Shown in pieces: positions 13,763-20,409 of a stretch of 20,409 nt of DNA. The first letter of the stretch is position 1. Every line of letters begins with the position of its first letter. The position numbers were made by a program, and so were the translations under genes. The DNA lies in the NCBI GenBank assembly GCA_015069065.1, contig SVJI01000008.1, positions 1 to 20,409 on the forward strand, written 5' to 3'. The notes beneath the pieces are model-generated. The model was given only the letters and a program-made list of their open reading frames with translations, was not told the origin of the DNA and made no database searches. This DNA is from Oscillospiraceae bacterium. Lineage in GTDB: Bacteria; Bacillota; Clostridia; UMGS1883.

Positions 13763-15064
13763 ATGGAGCTTAAAATTATCGGCGGCGGTCTGGCAGGGTG
13801 CGAGGCGGCGTGGCAGGCAGCGGAAAGAGGAATCAAGGTAAAGCTTTACGAAATGAAGCCGTCTGTTTTCTCGCCTGCACATACAAACGAAAATCTGTGC
13901 GAGCTTGTATGCTCCAACTCTCTCAAGGGGAACGGACTTGACAATGCATGCGGACTTTTAAAGGAAGAAATGCGCCGTATGAATAGCCTTGTCATTAAAT
14001 GCGCCGATGAAACAAGCGTGCCTGCAGGCGGCGCATTGGCGGTTGACCGCGACAAATTTGCCGCTCTCGTTACAGAGCGCATTCAGGCACATCCCAACAT
14101 CGAACTTGTAAGCGAGGTTGTCAGCGATATTAACACCGATGAATACACAATCGTTGCAAGCGGTCCTCTTACCCATGAAACATTAAGTGATGCGATAATC
14201 ACCCTGACAGGACAGGAATCACTCTTTTTCTTTGATGCGGCGGCACCTGTCGTAACGCGTGAGAGCATAGACGAAACTAAAACCTACCTTGCCGCACGGT
14301 ATAATAAAGGCACAGCTGATTATATCAACTGTCCCATGGAGAAAGAAGAATATGAAGCCTTTTACGAGGCTCTAATCAGCGCAGAGCGTGCCCCGCTTCA
14401 TGAAAATGTTGAAAATGTGAAAGTGTTTGAGGGGTGTATGCCTGTTGAGATTATGGCAAAGAGGGGGAGAGAAACTCTCTGCTTTGGACCGCTTAAACCA
14501 AAGGGACTGCCCAACCCCAAAACAGGTCGGGAGCCGTATGCAGTGCTGCAGCTTCGCCGTGACAACACGGAGGGTACACTGTATAATCTGGTAGGATTTC
14601 AGACAAATTTGAAATTCGGGGAGCAGAAAAGGGTGTTTTCAATGATACCGGGACTTGAAAATGCCGAGTTTGTACGCTACGGTGTAATGCATAGAAACAC
14701 ATATATCAATTCTCCTGCGGTGCTTGACAGCGACTACAGCCTGTTAAAATATCCCAAGGTATTTTTTGCAGGGCAGATAACAGGTGTAGAGGGATATGTG
14801 GAATCAGCGTCCTCAGGACTTGTCGCAGGTATCAATGCAGCGCGGAAAATGCGTGGAGAGAGTTCCGTTGTATTTCCTGCATCCACCTGCAGCGGAGCGC
14901 TCATTAAGTATATAACCGACAGGGAAAATAAAAAGTTCCAGCCGATGAATGCCAACTTCGGCATTATCGAATGGAACCGTGTAAAAATCAAAAATAAAAA
15001 GGAAAGATACGAATATATATCATCACTTGCTCTCAAAGCACTTGAAGATATTGAGATTTCTTAA
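13763..15064 (+). CDS. trmFO: Methylenetetrahydrofolate-tRNA (uracil-5-)-methyltransferase TrmFO
   Basis: This 433-residue FAD enzyme makes 5-methyluridine at position 54 of the tRNA T-loop, using methylenetetrahydrofolate rather than SAM. The FAD-binding GGGLAGCEAAW is at 7-17, the family motif YEMKPSVFSPAHTNE at 29-43, and both functional cysteines are present: Cys50 (VCSNSLKG) and Cys225 (EGCMPVEIMAKRG), matching Cys53 and Cys226 of Bacillus. The C-terminal part keeps GQITGVEGYVESA. The start lies six bases after topA, with its ribosome site (AAGGAATAAGG) inside the topA end. It is the last gene of the plus-strand run, and its final 42 bases overlap the end of the minus-strand QueG-like gene. 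Its terminator lies inside that gene. Confidence 0.98.
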   Translation: MELKIIGGGLAGCEAAWQAAERGIKVKLYEMKPSVFSPAHTNENLCELVCSNSLKGNGLDNACGLLKEEMRRMNSLVIKCADETSVPAGGALAVDRDKFAALVTERIQAHPNIELVSEVVSDINTDEYTIVASGPLTHETLSDAIITLTGQESLFFFDAAAPVVTRESIDETKTYLAARYNKGTADYINCPMEKEEYEAFYEALISAERAPLHENVENVKVFEGCMPVEIMAKRGRETLCFGPLKPKGLPNPKTGREPYAVLQLRRDNTEGTLYNLVGFQTNLKFGEQKRVFSMIPGLENAEFVRYGVMHRNTYINSPAVLDSDYSLLKYPKVFFAGQITGVEGYVESASSGLVAGINAARKMRGESSVVFPASTCSGALIKYITDRENKKFQPMNANFGIIEWNRVKIKNKKERYEYISSLALKALEDIEIS

Positions 15065-15799
15065 AACAACGCTCTTACCGCGCCACGAAAAGGCGCGGTT
15101 TTTGTATTTACGCATAAATTCTTTGTTTGAAAGAGTTTCTATGTCCTCTATGTTAAGAGAGGGGATTAAATCCTCTGTAAATTCTTTCATCGGCTTTGGT
15201 GTGATATTGTTATGCGGACAAACCCTCTGACACATGTCACAACCGAATATAAGAGCTGATTTTTTTAGTATGGCAATTTCTGTTTCGGTAAGCTCGCCCT
15301 TTTTCTGGCTTATATGGGACGCGCATTTTGAAATGTCAAATTCCTCTCCCAATGCACCTCCGGGACATTTTTCAATACACCGATTACAGCCTATACACTT
15401 TTTTTGAATCGGTGTGTCTGGGGTTAAGTTCAAATCACATAAAATGTATCCAATGAAAAACCAACTTCCGAAATCATCATTTATCAGCATATGATTTTTG
15501 CCGTAAAACCCAAGACCTGCCTCGTATGCTAAGTGACGGTCAACCTCAGGACCGATGTCGGCAAATACGTCACAGCAGCAGTCAGGGGCAAGCGTGCGGA
15601 TAAAATCGCAAACCGCGGAAAGCTTTTCATTTATAACCTTATGATAATCGTAAGAACGCGCGTACAGTGACAAATTGCCGTCCTCAAAGCCTGTAAAATA
15701 TGGAAACAGGCAGACTATGGCAGATTTTCCGTCATAGTAGGAAACGCCGCACTTTTCAATTCCCAGTGAATGTATAAATTCAAATATTTTTTCTTTCAT
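15023..15799 (-). CDS. Short QueG-like double [4Fe-4S] protein (epoxyqueuosine reductase family)
   Basis: This 258-residue protein resembles epoxyqueuosine reductase, the cobalamin and iron-sulfur enzyme that finishes queuosine in tRNA. The visible family marks are YARSYDYHKVINEKL (46-60), DIGPEVDRHLAYEAGLGFYGKNHML (81-105), a first cluster motif CIGCNRCIEKCP (135-146) and a second, CDMCQRVCPHN (187-197), with Cys159 as a further candidate ligand. It is much shorter than full QueG (about 350-390): the N-terminal substrate segment is trimmed and the C-terminal HEAT-like repeats are absent. Such short forms are common in Clostridia and may be a separate subfamily, so I give no gene symbol. AGGAGGG lies seven bases before the ATG. 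The start is 18 bases after comF, so it is last in the recD2-comF-queG-like run. Confidence 0.8.
   Translation of the reverse strand: MKEKIFEFIHSLGIEKCGVSYYDGKSAIVCLFPYFTGFEDGNLSLYARSYDYHKVINEKLSAVCDFIRTLAPDCCCDVFADIGPEVDRHLAYEAGLGFYGKNHMLINDDFGSWFFIGYILCDLNLTPDTPIQKKCIGCNRCIEKCPGGALGEEFDISKCASHISQKKGELTETEIAILKKSALIFGCDMCQRVCPHNNITPKPMKEFTEDLIPSLNIEDIETLSNKEFMRKYKNRAFSWRGKSVVLRNLNIFKCFESK
15077..15103 (+). terminator. trmFO terminator inside the QueG-like coding region
   Basis: ACCGCGCC (15077-15084) pairs perfectly with GGCGCGGT (15092-15099) across ACGAAAA and is followed by T (15099-15103). It starts 13 bases after the trmFO stop. On the minus strand the hairpin is not followed by T, so it acts only for the plus transcript. 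Confidence 0.88.
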
Positions 15800-15817
15800 A
15801 GACTGCCCTCCTTTTGG

Positions 15818-16513
15818 TTATTCATCGCACTTTATCATTGATATGGCACAATAAACCTTTTCGTAACCCATACCAAGGAGCAGCTTTGAGCAATAGTTTG
15901 CCGTTGCCCCTGTGGTATATATATCATCAACGAGCAGAATTGTACCGCTTCCTTTCATTTCTTTGGGAAAGTAACACTTTTTCACGTTTTCACGTCGACG
16001 GGCTGCATTTAATGTGTGCTGCTGCTCGCCATCATTTGTCCTGATAAGCGTGGCAACACACTCTACATTGAGCAGCTTTGACAATTCCTTTGCAATAAGC
16101 TCCGATTGATTATAACCGCGGATTCGCCTTGACCGCGGGCTCTGCGGAACATAGGTAATAAAGTCGAATTTGGTGAAGTGCCTTGATGTCAGAATTTTAT
16201 CTGCCAGAAGATATGCAATCCCCTTTGAGAAGTAAGGATGTCCGCCTTTAAGGGCGATGGCACCATCCCTCGCACTGCCTTTATAGCGCAGAGGGACAAA
16301 GGAATGTTCAAAATACGTCTTTTCATTACGGCAGATGGGGCAGACCTCATGGGAAAATTCCTCCAGTGGTCTTCCGCATACACGGCAGACTTTGTTTCCT
16401 GTAAAGGGAAGCTGCATCATGCAATTACTGCACACAGGTGCTTTTTCTGATAGGATTTTTCCGCAAAAAGGGCATTTTCGCGGAAAAAGTAAATTGAAAA
16501 CAGAGTTAAACAT
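15818..16513 (-). CDS. comF: ComF-family phosphoribosyltransferase-like protein (ComFC)
   Basis: The 231-residue product starts at ATG 16513, ten bases after the recD2 stop, with GAGAG seven bases upstream; longer in-frame starts would run back into recD2. The N-terminus has zinc-ribbon cysteines (Cys14, 17, 28, 31 and Cys43, 46, 58, 61). The C-terminus has the PRTase fold with RGYNQSELIAKEL (132-144) and the PRPP loop LLVDDIYTTGAT (193-204). In competent bacteria ComFC assists DNA uptake or processing with ComFA and DprA. It is also kept widely in species not known to transform, so a general recombination role is possible here. It sits between recD2 and the QueG-like gene in one likely transcript. 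Confidence 0.93.
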   Translation of the reverse strand: MFNSVFNLLFPRKCPFCGKILSEKAPVCSNCMMQLPFTGNKVCRVCGRPLEEFSHEVCPICRNEKTYFEHSFVPLRYKGSARDGAIALKGGHPYFSKGIAYLLADKILTSRHFTKFDFITYVPQSPRSRRIRGYNQSELIAKELSKLLNVECVATLIRTNDGEQQHTLNAARRRENVKKCYFPKEMKGSGTILLVDDIYTTGATANYCSKLLLGMGYEKVYCAISMIKCDE

Positions 16514-16523
16514 AAAATTTCTC

Positions 16524-18731
16524 TCAATTATCCGTATTAAAGGCACTTTGTAGCCTTTGGCAAAGATTACTGTAACGAAGCTGAAGCTTGTTATTTTGTA
16601 CCATTGTGGAAACACACTGCATATTTCCCACTAAAATGACGAGTTGCTTTCCGCGTGTTACGGCAGTATAGAGCAGGTTTCTGGTCATAAGCATGGGCGG
16701 GAAAGTACACACAGGAATTATAACTGCACTCCATTCACTGCCCTGACTCTTGTGAACGGTGAGGGCATATGCTATTTCGAGGTCCTCGACAGAGGAAAAA
16801 TCATACTCCACAAGCTTATTATCGTCAAAGAGAATACGCATCGTCTTATCCTTGTTTGAAATATCGATGACAGTACCTATATCTCCGTTATATATGCCGA
16901 AGCCGTCACCGCTGCCATCGGGCAGTGACCAAATCATATCGTAATTGTTGCGGGTCTGTATAACCTTGTCACCTGTGCGGAAAATACGCTCGCCAAATTT
17001 TTTCTCTTTTTTTCCTGCGGCGGGGGGGTTAAGCCGTTCCTGTAAAACCTTGTTCAGATTTATTGTTCCCACAATCCCCTTGCGCGAGGGGGAAAGCACC
17101 TGAATATCACTGATTGAGTCAAATCCATACGCCTTACCCAATCTTCCGCAGCAAAGCTCGCATATGGTTTCCAGTGCACCGTCAGGAGTCCTGTTCATGA
17201 AGAAAAAGTCCGTCTTACTGTCGTTTTCCAGAGGCATCAATCCCTGATTTATTCGGTGGGCGTTGGTTACGATACGGCTCTCTTCCGCCTGACGGAAAAC
17301 CTCGTTCAATCTTACAGAAGGAATAACTCCACTGTCAAGCATATCACGCAGTACGTTACCCGCGCCTACTGACGGAAGCTGGTCACTGTCACCTGCCATA
17401 ATCAGGCATGTCCCTCTTTTCAGTGCTTTTAGTAAAGAACCGAAAAGCAGTATATCCACCATGCTCATTTCATCAACTATTACAACATCTGCATCTATGG
17501 GGTTGTATTCATTCCTTGCAAAACGCTGATTCTGTGCATCACTTACCTCCACCTCAAGCAGTCTGTGCAGGGTTTTTGCCTCCATATTACACGATTCACT
17601 AAGTCGCTTTGCCGCCTTTCCTGTCGGGGCGCAGAGAGCGATTTTATATTCATGACTCTGGAAAATTTCCATTATTATTTTCATTATGGTGGTTTTACCT
17701 GTGCCGGGGCCGCCTGTAATGATAAGCACGCCGCCGCTCAGCGCTTTTTTCACTGCCTCCTGTTGCATGGGGGACAGCTCGATTTCACTTTTTACTGAAT
17801 GGAGTGTTATGTCCTGCTCGATGTTATTCACTGCGGGACGTGCAGTTGAAAGAAGCTCGGAAAGCCGCCCTGTACAGGTAAGCTCCATGTTATAGTATAA
17901 CGGCAGATATACAAAATCCCCCTCAAAAATCAGCCGTCCGTCATGACGGAGAGTTGTCAGTGACTGCATGACGGCAGCTTCGTCGCATCCCAGAAATGAA
18001 GCAGACGAAGAAAGCAGGTCATTGTATTTAAGGCACGTATGTCCTGAAAGTGCCGCATATGTCAGCATATAATTTATTCCCCCCGCAATTCTGCCGGGGT
18101 GGTCCTTGGGCAGATTCATCGTGTTTGCGATACGGTCTGCCGTTTTAAAACCGATTCTTTCCACACTCTCGCAGAGAATGTAGGGATTCTCCTTTATCAG
18201 GTCAATTGCCTTTGTGCCGAAAATTTTATGAACACGCAGGGCGAGGTTGGGGGTAACGCCGTATTCCTGAAGAAACATTACTGTCTGCGCCGCGTCCTGA
18301 CGGATGATAAATGACTCGGAAATTTTTTTCGCGCGGTTTGCGGAAATTCCGCTTATCTCCGCGAGCCTCTCGGGATGAAGAGCGATAATTTCAATCGTGT
18401 CCTCACCAAATTTATTGACAATCTTTTTAGCGGTCGATTCGCGTACACCGCTTATGATTCCCGAAGCCAGATATGCCAAAATAGCGCTGACCTTTTTGGG
18501 CAGCGCTCGCTCAATCATCGATACGGAAAACTGTTCACCGTAGTCAGGATGTGTTACCCATTTCCCTGTAAGGTGTACCTGCTCGCCCGGTGCGATAAAG
18601 GGCATATGCCCGCAGGCAGTTACAAGAGAGTTGTTGACGTTTACATCACAGACGGTGTAGCCGTTATCGTCATTCTGATATATTATCTCGTAAATTTCCC
18701 CCTCGAGGGTATCTGTTTCTTTCGTATTCAT
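16524..18731 (-). CDS. recD2: RecD2-type 5'-3' DNA helicase (SF1B)
   Basis: This 735-residue helicase acts in DNA repair without RecBC partners. The N-terminal part (about 1-320) has an OB-like strand region and helix-hairpin-helix repeats (SGVRESTAKKIVNKFGED, EISGISANRAKKI). The SF1 motifs follow: Walker A GGPGTGKTT (340-348), Walker B VDEMSMVD (419-426), GDSDQLPSVG (447-456), LNEVFRQ (475-481), then HKSQGSEW and YTAVTRGK near the end. The ATG at 18731 is preferred because the product then begins MNTKETDTLEGEIYEIIYQN, as in relatives, with AGGA six bases upstream. The open frame extends 32 codons further, but that stretch looks non-coding and overlaps the small frame upstream. It heads the recD2-comF-queG-like run. 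Confidence 0.96.
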   Translation of the reverse strand: MNTKETDTLEGEIYEIIYQNDDNGYTVCDVNVNNSLVTACGHMPFIAPGEQVHLTGKWVTHPDYGEQFSVSMIERALPKKVSAILAYLASGIISGVRESTAKKIVNKFGEDTIEIIALHPERLAEISGISANRAKKISESFIIRQDAAQTVMFLQEYGVTPNLALRVHKIFGTKAIDLIKENPYILCESVERIGFKTADRIANTMNLPKDHPGRIAGGINYMLTYAALSGHTCLKYNDLLSSSASFLGCDEAAVMQSLTTLRHDGRLIFEGDFVYLPLYYNMELTCTGRLSELLSTARPAVNNIEQDITLHSVKSEIELSPMQQEAVKKALSGGVLIITGGPGTGKTTIMKIIMEIFQSHEYKIALCAPTGKAAKRLSESCNMEAKTLHRLLEVEVSDAQNQRFARNEYNPIDADVVIVDEMSMVDILLFGSLLKALKRGTCLIMAGDSDQLPSVGAGNVLRDMLDSGVIPSVRLNEVFRQAEESRIVTNAHRINQGLMPLENDSKTDFFFMNRTPDGALETICELCCGRLGKAYGFDSISDIQVLSPSRKGIVGTINLNKVLQERLNPPAAGKKEKKFGERIFRTGDKVIQTRNNYDMIWSLPDGSGDGFGIYNGDIGTVIDISNKDKTMRILFDDNKLVEYDFSSVEDLEIAYALTVHKSQGSEWSAVIIPVCTFPPMLMTRNLLYTAVTRGKQLVILVGNMQCVSTMVQNNKLQLRYSNLCQRLQSAFNTDN

Positions 18732-18906
18732 AAATATTCCTGCCAATCGAAATCTGAATAATTGAGTCATCGGGAATGTCATCGAGTATGCGCCATGCAT
18801 CCGATTTTTTGCATACATGGGACTCAATGCTGCAGTATTTACCCTTGTATATTACAAGAAATATCATCATCAGTGAAATTACAAGAGCTATAATTGAGCC
18901 TGTCAT
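18670..18906 (-). CDS. Possible small single-helix membrane protein
   Basis: A 78-residue frame begins at ATG 18906, with GGTGAT (18911-18916) four bases upstream. The first 25 or so residues (MTGSIIALVISLMMIFLVIY) form one membrane helix. A cytoplasmic-looking part follows with two cysteines and SDAWRILDDIPDDSIIQIS. I recognise no family. Its end overlaps the first 62 bases of recD2 in another frame, which argues for coupling if it is real. Longer starts (18924, 18966) fall in a -10-like TATAAT (18923-18928) and in the metK terminator, so they are unlikely. The coding potential is plausible but unproven. Confidence 0.45.
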   Translation of the reverse strand: MTGSIIALVISLMMIFLVIYKGKYCSIESHVCKKSDAWRILDDIPDDSIIQISIGRNIYEYERNRYPRGGNLRDNISE

Positions 18907-18943
18907 AATTATCACCAGTATCATTATATGCAAAGGAAAAGAC

Positions 18944-18972
18944 GGCGGTGTAAAAAACCTTTTCACACCGCC
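18944..18972 (-). terminator. Probable terminator of metK
   Basis: On the minus strand GGCGGTGT (18965-18972) pairs perfectly with ACACCGCC (18944-18951) around a 13-base loop, eight bases after the metK stop. The tail GTCTTTTCC is not a perfect T run, so efficiency may be moderate. Confidence 0.7.
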
Positions 18973-18979
18973 ATTGTTT

Positions 18980-20161
18980 TTAAATATATTGCTTAAGGGT
19001 ATCTACCATGTCAAGTCTTTCCCACGGGAGGTCAAGCTCGTTTCTGCCGAAGTGTCCGTATGCGGCAGTCTGTGAATAAATCGGTCTGCGCAAATCAAGT
19101 GTATTGATAATTGCTGACGGACGCAGGTCAAAATGCTCATTTACAATCTCGCTGAGCTTTTCATCACTAATCTTACCTGTGCCGAATGTATCAATACGTA
19201 CCGATACAGGACGTGCCACGCCGATTGCGTATGCCAGCTGAATCTGACACTTGTCACTGAGCCCTGCGGCAACAATATTTTTGGAAATATAGCGCGCCAT
19301 ATAACACGCACTGCGGTCAACCTTCGTCGGGTCCTTTCCCGAAAATGCGCCGCCGCCGTGGGGCGCAAAGCCGCCGTATGTGTCAACGATAATCTTTCTT
19401 CCTGTAAGACCGCTGTCACCCTGAGGACCGCCTATTACAAAACGGCCTGTGGGGTTGATGTAATACTTTGTATCATCGTCAATCAGTGAGCTATCAAGAG
19501 TAGGCTTGATTACATGCTCAATCATGTCATCTCTTATCTGATCCTGAGAAACGTCTGCCGTATGCTGTGTCGAAAGTACAACAGTATCTATTCGCTTAAC
19601 CTTATCTCCGTCATATTCCACAGTTACCTGTGTCTTACCGTCGGGTCTTAAGTAGGGGAACTTACCGCATTTGCGTACTTCCGTAAGCTTTTTCGCCATC
19701 TTCTGTGCATAGTAAATGGGAGCGGGGAGGTATTCGTCAGTTTCGTTTGTAGCGTAGCCGAACATCATACCCTGATCGCCTGCACCGATTTCGTGGTCGG
19801 AATCCTCGCCCGACTTAGCCTCCTGAGATTTGTCAACACCCATGGCGATATCTGCTGACTGCTTGTTGAGTGTGTTAAGTATGGCGATTCCGTCTGCGGA
19901 AAATCCCATCGTGGGGTCGGTATAGCCGATTTCCTCCACAGTTTTCTTAACAATTGAGCGGATGTCGTAGGTGTGTGTGGTTGTGATTTCACCAAACACC
20001 ATCACCATGCCTGTTGCCGCACAGCATTCACAGGCAACACGCGCCTGCGGGTCATGCGCTAAAATATCGTCCAGCACCGCATCTGAAATTTTGTCACAAA
20101 CCTTGTCGGGATGTCCCTCTGTAACAGATTCGGATGTAAAAAACTTCTTGTTTATCATCAT
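18980..20161 (-). CDS. metK: S-adenosylmethionine synthetase
   Basis: This 393-residue cytosolic enzyme makes SAM from methionine and ATP, supplying the methyltransferases encoded nearby (for example the SpoU-type enzyme). The signatures are complete: TEGHPDKVCDKISD near the N-terminus, GAGDQGMMFGYATNE, and GGGAFSGKDPTKVDRSACYMARY. The start is placed at ATG 20161 because GGAGG (20170-20174) lies 8 bases before it. The in-frame ATG at 20176 would contain that site, and an ATG at 20158 is also possible. The gene follows a PF06695 membrane protein gene by 15 bases, with no room for a SAM riboswitch directly upstream, so any such control must lie before the upstream gene. Confidence 0.98.
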   Translation of the reverse strand: MMINKKFFTSESVTEGHPDKVCDKISDAVLDDILAHDPQARVACECCAATGMVMVFGEITTTHTYDIRSIVKKTVEEIGYTDPTMGFSADGIAILNTLNKQSADIAMGVDKSQEAKSGEDSDHEIGAGDQGMMFGYATNETDEYLPAPIYYAQKMAKKLTEVRKCGKFPYLRPDGKTQVTVEYDGDKVKRIDTVVLSTQHTADVSQDQIRDDMIEHVIKPTLDSSLIDDDTKYYINPTGRFVIGGPQGDSGLTGRKIIVDTYGGFAPHGGGAFSGKDPTKVDRSACYMARYISKNIVAAGLSDKCQIQLAYAIGVARPVSVRIDTFGTGKISDEKLSEIVNEHFDLRPSAIINTLDLRRPIYSQTAAYGHFGRNELDLPWERLDMVDTLKQYI

Positions 20162-20176
20162 TTGTAAATCCTCCAT

Positions 20177-20409
20177 TTAAAAAATAAGTCCCAGTAAGCC
20201 GTAAGAAACAGCACTCATAATTATTCCCGCGGTAATTACACCGCCTGTTATGGCAATGAATGCATCGCGGAATTTAAAGTCCAGAAAGCTTGCGATTAAA
20301 GCACCTGTCCATGCCCCTGTTCCGGGAAGCGGTATAGCCACGAAAAGAAAAAGTCCCCAGTTTGCATACTTTGTAACCTTTTCTTTGTTCTTATTAACCT
20401 TACGCTCCA
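20177..20409 (-). CDS. Small multidrug export family (PF06695) membrane protein, 3' part
   Basis: The last 76 codons of a minus-strand gene run off the window edge, so the N-terminus is missing. The visible part has KYANWGLFLFVAIPLPGTGAWTG, a hallmark of the PF06695/COG2426 family, then a helix ending in LDFKFRDAFIAI and a final hydrophobic helix (GGVITAGIIMSAVSYG). The family name suggests export, but function is little studied; it lies in the cell membrane. The TAA at 20177-20179 is followed immediately by the metK ribosome site, so the two genes are probably co-transcribed. Confidence 0.85.
   Translation of the reverse strand, partial: ERKVNKNKEKVTKYANWGLFLFVAIPLPGTGAWTGALIASFLDFKFRDAFIAITGGVITAGIIMSAVSYGLLGLIF

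Noticed and set aside
16514..16615. N-terminal extension of comF into recD2
   Set aside because: A good ribosome site and the family-like start at 16513 make the shorter form far more likely.
18732..18827. N-terminal extension of recD2 to an earlier in-frame start
   Set aside because: The extra 32 residues look non-coding, overlap the small membrane frame, and the family start fits ATG 18731 with a ribosome site.
1..20409. CRISPR arrays, prophage genes, transposases, toxin-antitoxin or defence operons
   Set aside because: No regularly spaced direct repeats and no recognisable genes of these classes were seen; nearly all coding DNA is assigned to core functions.

Overview
This window is most consistent with a Gram-positive Clostridia chromosome, probably an Oscillospiraceae/Ruminococcaceae-type gut Firmicute. 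The evidence is moderate-to-low GC, strong AGGAGG-type ribosome binding sites, TTG and ATA starts, sigma-A promoters with 17-base spacers, a dnaG-rpoD pair, dprA-topA-trmFO in that order, and an L20-type leader in front of infC-rpmI-rplT. Species cannot be read from the sequence. Almost everything is core chromosome. I see no prophage, CRISPR array, transposase or biosynthetic cluster, and no convincing new multi-gene system.

Layout. Positions 1-1360 hold a pyrimidine-nucleoside phosphorylase and a two-way terminator. Positions 1361-2085 form a small AT-rich accessory patch: one orphan four-helix membrane protein with its own promoter, then a palindromic MITE-like repeat. A minus-strand tRNA-Leu(CAA) follows (2086-2172). 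Positions 2173-2521 contain no protein gene but are rich in structure: the tRNA promoter, a possible plus-strand promoter, a roughly 150-base element with competing inverted repeats, and the terminator behind rpoD. rpoD and dnaG (2522-5386, minus) form the macromolecular-synthesis pair. tRNA-Gly(GCC) and a DUF1858 redox-type mini-protein follow on the plus strand, each with its own promoter.

Positions 6042-8258 hold a secreted or anchored protein with six SH3-like repeats, overlapped by an adenine phosphoribosyltransferase-like gene. A very strong promoter and an attenuator then lead into infC (ATA start), rpmI and rplT, closed by a terminator. After that come a TrmH/SpoU-family RNA methyltransferase, dprA, topA and trmFO, all plus strand. 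trmFO converges on, and overlaps, the minus-strand run recD2-comF-queG-like. The window ends with metK (minus) behind the 3' part of a small-multidrug-export-family (PF06695) membrane protein gene.

How the genes work together. Most serve information processing: priming and transcription (dnaG, rpoD), translation initiation and the large subunit (infC, rpmI, rplT), tRNA and rRNA modification (trmFO, the methyltransferase, the QueG-like protein), DNA topology and repair (topA, recD2), and DNA uptake or processing (dprA, comF). The observations most worth a second look are the switch-like structured RNA/repeat region downstream of rpoD, the infC leader with its ATA start, the six-repeat SH3 protein fused by overlap to a phosphoribosyltransferase-like gene, the near-identical terminators behind two different tRNAs, and the trmFO terminator buried inside the coding region of a convergent gene.
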